Assembly (NCBI RefSeq): GCF_000312385.1
Contig: NZ_HE997628.1
Location: forward strand, 357,744 to 421,743
Source: Tsukamurella sp. 1534
GTDB lineage: Bacteria > Actinomycetota > Actinomycetes > Mycobacteriales > Mycobacteriaceae
DNA: 64,000 nt
Reading direction: 5' to 3'
Shown piece after piece: positions 54,946 to 63,037 of this stretch. Position numbers and translations under genes: made by a program. How positions within the stretch are numbered: the stretch's first letter is position 1; each line of letters starts with the position of its first letter. The notes under the pieces were generated by a model, which worked only from the letters and a program-made list of their open reading frames with translations, searched no databases and was not told the DNA's origin.

Positions 54946-57135
54946 CTACGGCAGGGCGGTGACGGTGACGGTCGAACCGGCCTTGACCCGGTTGCCCCCG
55001 CCCGGATCCTGCCAGATCACCTGCGAGTTGTCCGAGGCGAAGATGCCGTTCACCTTGACCTGCAGGCCGGCGTCGCGGAGCACCGAACGTGCCTGCCCCA
55101 CATTCATTCCCGTCACCGAGGGCACCGTGACCCGCGCGGCCAGCGTGACCGTGACCCGGTTGTTCGCCGGATCCACCCGCGCGCCCGCGGCCGGGCTGAT
55201 CGAGGTCACCACGGCGCCGCTGCCCGTCTCGCCGCTGAGCTCGGCGACGAGGCCCGCGCGCTGCAGCATCTCCTGCGCCTCCGAGGAGGTCTTGCCCGTC
55301 ACGTCCGGCACCGTCAGCGCGTTCGAGACCAGCAGCGTCACGCTGCCGCCCTTGTTCACCTGCCCCGACGGATCGGTGCCGGCCACCTTGCCGGCCTCGG
55401 TGGACGCGTCGAACTGCTGCTTGGTCTCCTTCACCGACAGGCCGGCGGAGCGCAGGGTCGACGTGGCGTCGTCGGGCGACTTGCCGCGGACATCGGGGAT
55501 GTTCACCGGCTGATTGCCGGCCGACGCGACCACGGTCACCGTCGAGCCGACGGACACGCGCGCACCCGGGGTGGGGCTCAGGCCGACCACGCCGCCCTGC
55601 GGGATGTCGCGGCTGAACTGCGCGGGACCGCGCTTGGACTGGAGGCCGTTGTCGCGCAGCAGCCTCTCCACGTTCTCCGGGGAATCGCCTGCCTTGAACT
55701 GCGGGACCACCGGGCGGCCCTTGGAGTACTCGATGGTGACGCTGCCGAACCTGCTGACCCGCGCGCCCGCCGCCGGCTGCAGGCCCGTGACGGTGTCCTC
55801 GGTGACGTCGTTGCTGTAGCTGCCGCTCAGCTCCACATCGAGGCCCGCGTCCTTGATCGCGCGCTCCGCGGCGGGCCGGTCCATCCCGCCCACCGCGGGC
55901 ACCGTCGTGTACTGGCCCGAGGCGAACCACCAGCCGCCGAACGCCAGCAGCATCGCGATGATCGCCACGATCGCCACGATGATCCAGGACTTCGCGCGGC
56001 CCCGCTTCGGCGGCTGCTCGCCCGCCCACTGCGGGTGGTTCGGCGGCGCCTCCGCGGGCAACGCCTCGTGCATCGTCTCGGCCCGGGTGTGCTGCACGGG
56101 CATCCCTGCCGGGACCGGGGGCACCGCCGCCGGAAGCGTGCGGGGCGGCACCTGCGGCTCGCCCGCGGGCAGCGAGGACGTGGGCTCCGCGGCGGCCGGG
56201 ATGAGCGGCTGGTTGCGGTGCCCGTCGTACATCGCCGCCGCGGCGCGCTGCTCGGCGCTGGAACGCGGTGCGGGCACCGTGAACGGCGGCAGATCCAGCT
56301 TGTCGGACAGCTCGGTGAGTGCCTCGGCCATCACGAAGCCGTCGGTGAACCGGCGCCGCGGGTCCCGGTCGGTGGCGATCGCCACGAACTCGTCGAACTC
56401 CGGCGGCACCCCCGCGATCGCGGAACCCGGGGCGGGCACGTCGTTGTGCAGGCGCTGGTAGGCCAGCGAGATGGCGGTGTCACCGGTGAACGGCACCGCG
56501 CCGGTGAGCAACTCGTAGGCGAGGATCCCGCTGGAGTACACGTCGGAGCGGGCGTCGGCATTGCCGGTCTCCACCTGCTCCGGCGACAGGTAGGCCGCGG
56601 TGCCCAGGATGACGGACGAACTGGTCACCGAGGCAGCCGCGATCGCGCGCACCAGGCCGAAGTCCGCGACCTTCACCTCGCCGCTGTCGGAGATGAGCAC
56701 GTTCTCCGGCTTCACATCGCGGTGCACCAGGCCCGCGCGGTGCGCCGTTCCGAGCGCCGTGAGCACCGGCCCGAGCACGGCGGCCACCGCGTGCGGCGGC
56801 ATCGGGCCGCGTTCGCCCAGCAGCTCGCGCAGCGTGCCGCCGGTCACCAGCTCCATCACGAGGAACGCGAGGTCCCCGTCGACGCCCTGGTCGTACACGG
56901 CCACCAGGCCGGGGTCCTTGAGCTTGGCCACGGCCCGCGCCTCGAACTCGAATCGCGAGACGAACTGGGCGTCCTCCGCGTACTTCGGGTCCATCACCTT
57001 GATCGCGATCGGCCGGTCCAGCCGCAGGTCGAGCCCCATGTACACCGTGGACATACCGCCACGCGCGATCACCGCATCGATGCGATAGCGGCCCTCGATG
57101 CGGGCACCGATCAGGCGGTCGCGGGGCGTGTTCAC
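54946..57135 (-). CDS. pknL: Ser/Thr protein kinase PknL with five PASTA domains
   Basis: This 729-residue receptor-type kinase has a cytoplasmic kinase domain 1-275 with glycine loop GGMSTVY, K46 (IAIKVMD), HRDVKPEN with D140, and the DFG Asp D158. A Pro/Ala-rich juxtamembrane region (280-380) leads to one membrane segment (about 384-404). The outside part (409-729) holds five PASTA repeats, each about 64 residues and each starting with a V-P-x-V/F type motif; these bind muropeptides or beta-lactams in relatives. The M. tuberculosis orthologue (Rv2176, 399 residues) lacks PASTA repeats, as I recall. GTG 57135 has GGAGAGGAA upstream. It diverges from the Rv2175c-like gene. Confidence 0.92.
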   Translation of the reverse strand: MNTPRDRLIGARIEGRYRIDAVIARGGMSTVYMGLDLRLDRPIAIKVMDPKYAEDAQFVSRFEFEARAVAKLKDPGLVAVYDQGVDGDLAFLVMELVTGGTLRELLGERGPMPPHAVAAVLGPVLTALGTAHRAGLVHRDVKPENVLISDSGEVKVADFGLVRAIAAASVTSSSVILGTAAYLSPEQVETGNADARSDVYSSGILAYELLTGAVPFTGDTAISLAYQRLHNDVPAPGSAIAGVPPEFDEFVAIATDRDPRRRFTDGFVMAEALTELSDKLDLPPFTVPAPRSSAEQRAAAAMYDGHRNQPLIPAAAEPTSSLPAGEPQVPPRTLPAAVPPVPAGMPVQHTRAETMHEALPAEAPPNHPQWAGEQPPKRGRAKSWIIVAIVAIIAMLLAFGGWWFASGQYTTVPAVGGMDRPAAERAIKDAGLDVELSGSYSNDVTEDTVTGLQPAAGARVSRFGSVTIEYSKGRPVVPQFKAGDSPENVERLLRDNGLQSKRGPAQFSRDIPQGGVVGLSPTPGARVSVGSTVTVVASAGNQPVNIPDVRGKSPDDATSTLRSAGLSVKETKQQFDASTEAGKVAGTDPSGQVNKGGSVTLLVSNALTVPDVTGKTSSEAQEMLQRAGLVAELSGETGSGAVVTSISPAAGARVDPANNRVTVTLAARVTVPSVTGMNVGQARSVLRDAGLQVKVNGIFASDNSQVIWQDPGGGNRVKAGSTVTVTALP

Positions 57136-57221
57136 CTTCTTCGGTTCCTCTCCACGGTCATCAGTGTCGACAGTTCAGCCTAGCGACCCCCGGGTGGGAA
57201 GGGGTGGATCGTGCGCCTCGG

Positions 57222-57227
57222 TACAGT
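57222..57227 (+). promoter_or_regulatory. -10 hexamer TACAGT, decides the Rv2175c-like start
   Basis: TACAGT ends directly before an in-frame GTG at 57228 and six bases before GTG 57234. The usual distance to the transcription start favours GTG 57234 as a leaderless start. Confidence 0.5.
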
Positions 57228-57233
57228 GTGACG

Positions 57234-57614
57234 GTGAGCTCGATCCCGTACGTCAGCGACGATCTGCTGCCAGAAGGCACTTCCACCTACAGCACCGCGA
57301 CCGTGGCCAAGGGCCTCGGCGTGTCGCAGACCAAGGTTCTGCAGCTGCTCCGCGACCACCATCTCATCGCGGTGCGCCGCGGCGGGGACATGCACGTCCC
57401 GCGCCTGTTCTTCGGGGAGGTCGACGGGGCGTTCTCCGTGGCCAAGCACCTCACCGGCCTGCTCAGCGTGCTCCGCGACGGCGGTTTCCACGACGACGAG
57501 ATCATGCGCTGGATGTTCCAGCCGCTCGACGACCTCGACGGATGCCCGGCCGAGCTGCTGCACACCGATTCGGCGCGCGAGGTCATCCGCCGCGCCCAGT
57601 CGATGGCGTTCTGA
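57234..57614 (+). CDS. Winged/excisionase-like DNA-binding protein (Rv2175c-like)
   Basis: This 126-residue protein matches Rv2175c, a DNA-binding substrate of PknL. A MerR/excisionase-like helix-turn-helix covers about residues 16-50 (STATVAKGLGVSQTKVLQLLRDHHLIAVRRGG). The C-terminal half (HVPRLFFGEVDGAFSVAKHLTG onward) is the conserved Rv2175c-type domain. It diverges from pknL across 98 bases, so PknL control by phosphorylation is likely; the phosphorylated Thr of Rv2175c lies near the N-terminus, where this protein has several Thr and Ser residues. Confidence 0.87.
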   Translation: MSSIPYVSDDLLPEGTSTYSTATVAKGLGVSQTKVLQLLRDHHLIAVRRGGDMHVPRLFFGEVDGAFSVAKHLTGLLSVLRDGGFHDDEIMRWMFQPLDDLDGCPAELLHTDSAREVIRRAQSMAF

Positions 57615-57656
57615 CTCCGCGGACCGTCGGACCGCGCACCGCCGGACCGGGGACCG

Positions 57657-59123
57657 TCAGGCCGTGACGGGCTGCAGCCCGAGCCGCGGGCGCACCCCCA
57701 GCGGGTCCGCCTTCAGCAGGGACCAGCCCGTGAGGGCGCCCAGCGCCGCGGCCAGGGCCACGTTCCACAGGGAGTACAGGCCGATCGAGCCCGTGGGCAT
57801 GAACACCACCATGAGCCACACGGACAGGCCCGCGATGATCGCGAGCGTCCGCCGGGACCAGGTGAACGCGCCTGCGACGGCGAGCGGCCACGTGTAGTAC
57901 CAGGGTAGCGACGCCGGGGAGAGCACGCACACCGCCAGCAGGCCCAGCAGGATGCCCGTCACGTTGCAGCGCTCGTCCTGCCGGAACACCCACCACAGCA
58001 CCGCGAGCGTGATCGCGAGCGCCGCGACGCCCAGCGCGCGGGTGACCACGAGGATCGGCGCCAGGTGCAGATCGGTGAACGGCGACGCGAGGAAGGCAGT
58101 GACCTGTGCGATCGCGGTGGGGATGGTGATGTAGTTGATGATCTTGATCGACCCGGACAGTGCCGACAGCCAGCCCAGCCCCACGCCGGCGATCGCGGAG
58201 AACGCGGCGAACAGGGCCACGAAGATCCCCACCGACGCACCGCCGGCCAGGAGGAAGGAACGCGGTGCCGCCTCCGACGGCGTCTCCTCGCGCCGGTGGT
58301 GGTACCAGATCCACACCACGAACGGCAGGGCGATCGCGGCCGTGCCCTTCACCGCCACCGCCGTCACGAGCACCACGACGCCCCAGAAGTGCCGGCGGTC
58401 CAGGACGAGCGCCAGCCCCGCCACCAGCAGCCCCACCATGAGGGCCTCGTTGTGCACGCCGCCCACGAGGTGCACCACCACGAGCGGATTGAGCACCGCG
58501 AACCACAGGGACACGGCGGGCGAGGCGCCGAAATGCCGCGCCAGCTTCGCCACGCCCCACACCGACAGCGCGATCCCGGGCAGCATCGCGAGGCGCAGCG
58601 CGATGACGCCCGCCAGCACGTTGTCGCCGCACAGCAGGGTGATCCCCTTGGCGATCAACATGAACAGCGGCCCGTACGGCGCCGTGGTGGTGGTCCAGAT
58701 GCCGCTCACATCGTCGAGGAGGCCGTTCGGGTTGACCACCGGACCGTCCACGTACGGGTCGTAGCCGTCGCGCAGCAGCGCGCCCTGCGCGAGATAGGAG
58801 TACGCGTCGCGGGAGTACAGGGGAACCGCCACGAGCAGCGGTGCCGCCCACAGGGCGACGGTGCGCCCCACCTCGCGCGCCCCGATCCCACCGGCGAGCG
58901 CGGTCCGTCCGATCCGCACCCACGCGATCACGAGCAGCGCGATGCCCGTCCAGAACAGCACCGAGCTCAGTACGAGCCCGTGGCCCCACCGCAACCACGA
59001 CAGGTGCAGCGCCTCGAGCTGGACGTCGTGCACGCGGATCGCGCCCGCGCCGAAGCTGCCCAGCGTGGTGAGCACCGCGCCGAGCAGGCCGAGGTATGCG
59101 GGGGACTTCAGGGATCCGGACAT
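57657..59123 (-). CDS. mptA: Polyprenol-phosphomannose-dependent alpha-1,6-mannosyltransferase
   Basis: This 488-residue GT-C type membrane glycosyltransferase has about 12-13 hydrophobic segments. The first extracytoplasmic loop carries YSRDAYSYLAQG, the GT-C acidic motif. A second signature is HLVGGVHNEALMVGL, and near the C-terminus SPASLPWYYTWPL. By synteny it is MptA (Rv2174), which elongates the lipomannan alpha-1,6 backbone using C35/C50-P-mannose; the paralogue MptB cannot be excluded by sequence reading alone. A TAGAAT -10 lies seven bases before ATG 59123. It converges with the Rv2175c-like gene. Confidence 0.85.
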   Translation of the reverse strand: MSGSLKSPAYLGLLGAVLTTLGSFGAGAIRVHDVQLEALHLSWLRWGHGLVLSSVLFWTGIALLVIAWVRIGRTALAGGIGAREVGRTVALWAAPLLVAVPLYSRDAYSYLAQGALLRDGYDPYVDGPVVNPNGLLDDVSGIWTTTTAPYGPLFMLIAKGITLLCGDNVLAGVIALRLAMLPGIALSVWGVAKLARHFGASPAVSLWFAVLNPLVVVHLVGGVHNEALMVGLLVAGLALVLDRRHFWGVVVLVTAVAVKGTAAIALPFVVWIWYHHRREETPSEAAPRSFLLAGGASVGIFVALFAAFSAIAGVGLGWLSALSGSIKIINYITIPTAIAQVTAFLASPFTDLHLAPILVVTRALGVAALAITLAVLWWVFRQDERCNVTGILLGLLAVCVLSPASLPWYYTWPLAVAGAFTWSRRTLAIIAGLSVWLMVVFMPTGSIGLYSLWNVALAAALGALTGWSLLKADPLGVRPRLGLQPVTA

Positions 59124-59130
59124 CCCTGGA

Positions 59131-59136
59131 ATTCTA
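59131..59136 (-). promoter_or_regulatory. -10 hexamer TAGAAT upstream of mptA
   Basis: On the minus strand TAGAAT ends seven bases before ATG 59123. The 24-base gap to the ABC operon is too short for both a terminator and a leader. Confidence 0.5.
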
Positions 59137-59147
59137 GGCGCAGCCGG

Positions 59148-59951
59148 TCAGCGCCGGTCGAGGCCCGCGTACACGGCCACGGGCATGCCCTCGACGGTGT
59201 GCACGGCGACGGTGGTCTCGAAGACACGGGTGAGCAGCTCGGAGGTCATGATCTCGGCGGGGGAGCCCGACGCCGCGATCGTTCCCTCCTTGAGCGCGAC
59301 GATCCGATCCGAGTACGCGGCGGCGAAATTCAGGTCGTGCACCACCAGGATGATGGTCTTGCCCAGCTCGTCGGCGGCGCGGCGCAGCTGGGCCATCATG
59401 CCCACCTGGTGCCGCATGTCGAGGTTGTTGAGCGGCTCGTCCAGCAGGATCACCTCGGTGTCCTGGGCCAGCGTCATCGCGACGTACGCGCGCTGGCGCT
59501 GCCCGCCGGAGAGCTCGTCGAGGAAGCGGTCCGCCAGGTCGGTGAGGCCGAGGAAGCCGAGCGCGTCGTCGATGTACCGCACGTCATCGGCGGTGAGCCG
59601 GCCCCGGCTGTGCGGGAACCGGCCGAACGCCACCAGATCCCGAACCGTGAGCCGGGCGTTGACGCCGTTCTCCTGCCGCAGGATCGCGAGCCTGCGCGCC
59701 ACCTCGGTGGGCTTCATCTTCCGCACGTCCCGCCCGTCGAGGAGCGCCGTACCGGATTCCGGCTCCAGCAGCCGCCCCAGGATGGTGAGCAGGGTGGACT
59801 TGCCCGCGCCGTTCGGGCCCACCAGGGCCGTCACGCCGCCGCGGTGGAACTCGCCGGACACCGGCCCCAGCACCACGGTCTCGGCGTACGACTTGGTGAG
59901 GTCCGTGAAGGCGATCGCGGGCCCTGCGGTGGTGGTGGCGGATTCGGTCAC
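59148..59951 (-). CDS. Iron-siderophore ABC transporter ATP-binding protein
   Basis: This 267-residue ATPase belongs to the FepC/FecE class. Walker A GPNGAGKSTLL near residue 45, Q-loop LAILRQENGVNARLTV, signature LDELSGGQRQRAYV, Walker B VILLDEPLNNLD and the switch His in VVHDLNFA are all intact. GTG 59951 overlaps the stop of the second permease (GTGA). It is the last gene of a four-gene import operon (binding protein, two permeases, ATPase) read leftward from the iron box at 63.0 kb. Confidence 0.93.
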   Translation of the reverse strand: MTESATTTAGPAIAFTDLTKSYAETVVLGPVSGEFHRGGVTALVGPNGAGKSTLLTILGRLLEPESGTALLDGRDVRKMKPTEVARRLAILRQENGVNARLTVRDLVAFGRFPHSRGRLTADDVRYIDDALGFLGLTDLADRFLDELSGGQRQRAYVAMTLAQDTEVILLDEPLNNLDMRHQVGMMAQLRRAADELGKTIILVVHDLNFAAAYSDRIVALKEGTIAASGSPAEIMTSELLTRVFETTVAVHTVEGMPVAVYAGLDRR

Positions 59952-60985
59952 ATCGTCCCCCTTCGGCGGAACAGGATGGCGAGGAACAGGATCCCGCCGC
60001 AGAACTCGATGATCACCGTGAGCATGCCCGCGGCGTAGAACACGTTGTGCAGGACGAACTGCCCGACGGTCAGCATGATCACGCCGAGCAGGACGGCCAT
60101 CGGGAGAGTGGCCCGGTGCCGCCAGTCGCCCGCGAGCTCGTAGGCGAGGGTGGCGATGATGAAGCCGAAGAACACCATCGGGCCCACCAGCGCGGTGCTG
60201 ATCGAGATGAGCAGGGCGATGATCATGAGCGCGCGGGTCAGTTCGCGCCGGTGATCGACGCCGAGGCCGATCGACGGTTCGCGGCCCAGCAACAGCACGT
60301 CGTACACGTTCCGGTTGCGCCACACCAGGATCGCGACCAGCACGCAGGCCGCGATGCAGTACGGCAGCAGTTCCTCGTTGACGGCGCTCACCCGGCCGTA
60401 CAGCTTGATCATCAGCGCGTCGAACTCCGTGGGGGAGAGCAGCCGCTGCAGGAACTCCGCGACCGCCCGGAACGCGAGGCCCAGGACGACACCCACCAGC
60501 AGCAGGAGGAACAGGCTCGCGAAACGCCCGGAGAACAACCAGCGGTACAGGATCGAGGCGAACAGCACCATGGCCGTGGTCTGGGCGAGGAACTGCGGCA
60601 CGCTGTCCGAGTTCGACACGAAGCTGCCGCCCACCAGCACCACGCCCACCGTCTGGATGAGCACGTACAGGTAGTCGAGCCCGATGATCGACGGGGTGAG
60701 GATGCGGTTGTGGGTGACCGTGTGGAACAGGACCGTCGCGATGCCCTGGCAGAACGCGGCGATCACGATCGCGGTCAGCGTGCGCAGCCGGCGCTCGAAC
60801 GAGAGACCGAAGGTGAAGTCCCACTTGAGCACGTCGTCCGCGCCGGTGCGCAGCACCAGGAACAGGACGGCGACGAGCACGGCCGCCGCGGCGGCGACGC
60901 CCAGCCGCGCCCGCCAGCCGACGCGCGACGTGGTGGCGTCGGTCGCGAGCGCGGGGGCGGCGGTGGCGGCATCAGAGGGCGACAC
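59948..60985 (-). CDS. FecCD-family siderophore permease (second subunit)
   Basis: This 345-residue permease has about nine hydrophobic segments. Family marks include the segment HNRILTPSIIGLDYLYVLIQ near residue 95 and VFFGFIIATLAYELAGDWRH in the C-terminal half, where FecCD proteins contact the ATPase. A 40-residue Ala-rich cytoplasmic N-terminus is unusual in length. GTG 60985 overlaps the end of the first permease by 14 bases. Together the two permeases form a heterodimeric channel. Confidence 0.92.
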   Translation of the reverse strand: MSPSDAATAAPALATDATTSRVGWRARLGVAAAAAVLVAVLFLVLRTGADDVLKWDFTFGLSFERRLRTLTAIVIAAFCQGIATVLFHTVTHNRILTPSIIGLDYLYVLIQTVGVVLVGGSFVSNSDSVPQFLAQTTAMVLFASILYRWLFSGRFASLFLLLLVGVVLGLAFRAVAEFLQRLLSPTEFDALMIKLYGRVSAVNEELLPYCIAACVLVAILVWRNRNVYDVLLLGREPSIGLGVDHRRELTRALMIIALLISISTALVGPMVFFGFIIATLAYELAGDWRHRATLPMAVLLGVIMLTVGQFVLHNVFYAAGMLTVIIEFCGGILFLAILFRRRGTM

Positions 60986-61943
60986 GGTTGCTCCTGGTGA
61001 GGATGATCGCGAGGAAGGTCGCCGCACCCACCACGCCCATGATCACGGACACGGGGATCTCCATGGGCCGCACCAGCACCCGGCCCAGGAGGTCGCAGCC
61101 CACGATGAGCACGGTCGACAGCGCCGCCACCCAGGGCAGGCCCGAGCGCACGTCGTCGCCGCGGAGCGCGCTGATGATATTGGGCACCACCAACCCCAGG
61201 AACGGGATGAAGCCGACCACCACGCTGGTGACGCCGGAGGCCAGCGCCACCATCGTGACGCCGAGCCCCATGGTCAGCCCGTAGCGCAGCCCGAGGGACG
61301 TCGCCACGTCGCGGCCGAGGCCGGCGATGGTGAAGTAGTTCGCCAGCAGGTACGTGGCGACGGCGATGGCGGCCACGGCCCACAGCGGCTCGTAGAAGCC
61401 GCGCACGACGTGCGCGAAACCGCCTGAGCGCCAGGACACCACGGACTGCAGCAGGTTCGTCTCCACCGCGAGGTAGGTCGAGACGGCGCTCACCACGGCG
61501 CCCATCATGAGGCCGACCAGCGGGACGATCGCGGACCGTCGGGCGCGGATCCGGGACAGGAAGCCCAGGAAGAGCATCGTGCCGAGGAACGCGGTCGCCG
61601 TGGCGTAGAGCATCTTCACCAGCGGGGGAGCGCCCGGAGTGAGGATCAGGCAGAGCAGCACGCCCAGGCCGGCCCATTCGGCGGTGCCGGCGGTGGTCGG
61701 TTCGACGAACCGGTTCTGCGTGAGTCGCTGCATGATCACTCCGGAGAAGCTCATGGCGAGACCGGCGAATATCAGTGCGAGAGTGCGGGGTACCCGCGAG
61801 ACGAAGAACATGCGCCACATCTCGTCGTCGCCGGCCAGCAGTCCGGCGGCGGTGATGTGGTACTCGCCCGTCATCAGCGACAGGGCCACCAGCACCGCGC
61901 ACGCCACCGCGATGAGCGGCAGCGCGACGCGGCGGCGGGTCAC
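60972..61943 (-). CDS. FecCD-family siderophore permease (first subunit)
   Basis: This 323-residue membrane permease has about nine hydrophobic segments, RVPRTLALIFAGLAMSFSGV at the start (the FecCD RxPR motif) and the ATPase-contact loop GFIPFLGLVVPNIISALRGDD near residue 230. GTG 61943 overlaps the binding-protein stop (GTGA), so the transporter is translated as a coupled unit. The sequence places it with iron-siderophore rather than vitamin B12 importers because of the operon's iron box, an inference from regulation. Confidence 0.92.
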   Translation of the reverse strand: MTRRRVALPLIAVACAVLVALSLMTGEYHITAAGLLAGDDEMWRMFFVSRVPRTLALIFAGLAMSFSGVIMQRLTQNRFVEPTTAGTAEWAGLGVLLCLILTPGAPPLVKMLYATATAFLGTMLFLGFLSRIRARRSAIVPLVGLMMGAVVSAVSTYLAVETNLLQSVVSWRSGGFAHVVRGFYEPLWAVAAIAVATYLLANYFTIAGLGRDVATSLGLRYGLTMGLGVTMVALASGVTSVVVGFIPFLGLVVPNIISALRGDDVRSGLPWVAALSTVLIVGCDLLGRVLVRPMEIPVSVIMGVVGAATFLAIILTRSNRVAL

Positions 61944-62932
61944 TTCTTGGCGGCGAGCGCCTCGGCGAGGCGCTGGTAGTTCTCGCCGTAGTCCTGGATG
62001 CCCTCGCGGATGTAGAAGAAGTCGTCCAGGTAGTAGATGCGGTCCTGCTCGAAGAACGCCTTGCCCTTGAAGGCCTCCTGGGACTTGAAGACGGCGGCGG
62101 CGGGCTGCGGGGTTGTACCGGGCTCGGGCTCGACGGACGCGTCGCGGTCCATCACGATGACCCACTGCGGGTCGGCCTGGGCGATCGCCTCCGGCGTGAG
62201 CCCCGAGTTCTGGTGGTGGTCACCGGCGTTGCCCGCGAAGACGTCCTTGAGGTTCAGCGGCTCGACGAACGGTTGCATGCGCTTGGCGCCGTTGTCGATC
62301 TTGCCGCCGTTGACGATCGAGAGGAACACCGTCTGGCCGGTGGCCTGCGCCTTGGCCGCGTTCAGCTTGGTGTCGAAGTCCGCCACGATCTGCTTGGCCT
62401 GCTCCTGCTTGCCGAAGATCTCGCCCAGGGTGGCGGTCTGGTCGCGCATCGTGTCCACGCGGTTCTTCGGCGCGCCGTCCTCGGCCGCGATGTCGATGAA
62501 CGCGGCGCCGGTCTTCTCGGCGATCTTCGTGAGGTCGCCCTCCTGCTTGGCGAACCGGTAACCGCCGATGATGAGGTCGGGCTTCACGTCCTCGATCACG
62601 TCGAGCTTCGGCTCCGCGTGCGTGCCCACGTCCTTGATGTCCGCGTCGTCGATCCACTCGCCCAGCACGTTCTTCGCGTACAGCTTCTTCGGGATCGCGA
62701 CCGGGGTCACCCCGAACGCCTTGAGGGTCTCGGCGCTGGTGTTGTCCAGGGCCACGACGCGCTTCGGGTTCTTCGGAACCTCCACCTGCCCCTTGTTGGT
62801 GGTGACGGTGATCTTCTCGCCGGCGGCGGGCTTCTCCTCGTCGGCGCTTGTGGTCGAGCAACCGGTGAACACCAGGCTCGCTGCCACCAGCGCGGCGGCC
62901 ACGGGGGTCGCGGTACGGAAGCGGTTCAACAT
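61940..62932 (-). CDS. Iron-siderophore ABC transporter substrate-binding lipoprotein
   Basis: This 330-residue FecB/FhuD-type binding protein is exported. The signal peptide ends in lipobox VFTGC (C25), giving a membrane-anchored lipoprotein. The two lobes are seen as PKRVVALDNTSAETLKAFG and DVIEDVKPDLIIGG, joined by a long helix, then QADPQWVIVMDRD in the second lobe. ATG 62932 has TAAGGAGT eight bases upstream. It is the first gene of the import operon; an IdeR/DtxR-like box lies about 90 bases upstream. The imported siderophore is unknown. Confidence 0.92.
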   Translation of the reverse strand: MLNRFRTATPVAAALVAASLVFTGCSTTSADEEKPAAGEKITVTTNKGQVEVPKNPKRVVALDNTSAETLKAFGVTPVAIPKKLYAKNVLGEWIDDADIKDVGTHAEPKLDVIEDVKPDLIIGGYRFAKQEGDLTKIAEKTGAAFIDIAAEDGAPKNRVDTMRDQTATLGEIFGKQEQAKQIVADFDTKLNAAKAQATGQTVFLSIVNGGKIDNGAKRMQPFVEPLNLKDVFAGNAGDHHQNSGLTPEAIAQADPQWVIVMDRDASVEPEPGTTPQPAAAVFKSQEAFKGKAFFEQDRIYYLDDFFYIREGIQDYGENYQRLAEALAAKK

Positions 62933-63018
62933 GCGGACTCCTTACTCGGTCTCCAGGCCAAGACTCCGTAAGTCGATCGCAAAGGGTCTTAGGCAATGGA
63001 AACCATACCGAGGAGTGG

Positions 63019-63037
63019 CTAGGTTTGCCTAACCCGG
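63019..63037. promoter_or_regulatory. IdeR/DtxR-like iron box
   Basis: CTAGGTTTGCCTAACCCGG matches the 19-bp consensus TTAGGTTAGSCTAACCTAA at about 14 positions, including both central TAGG and CTAACC cores. It lies upstream of the siderophore import operon and next to the polyprenyl synthase stop. Iron-loaded repressor would switch the operon off. Confidence 0.75.
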
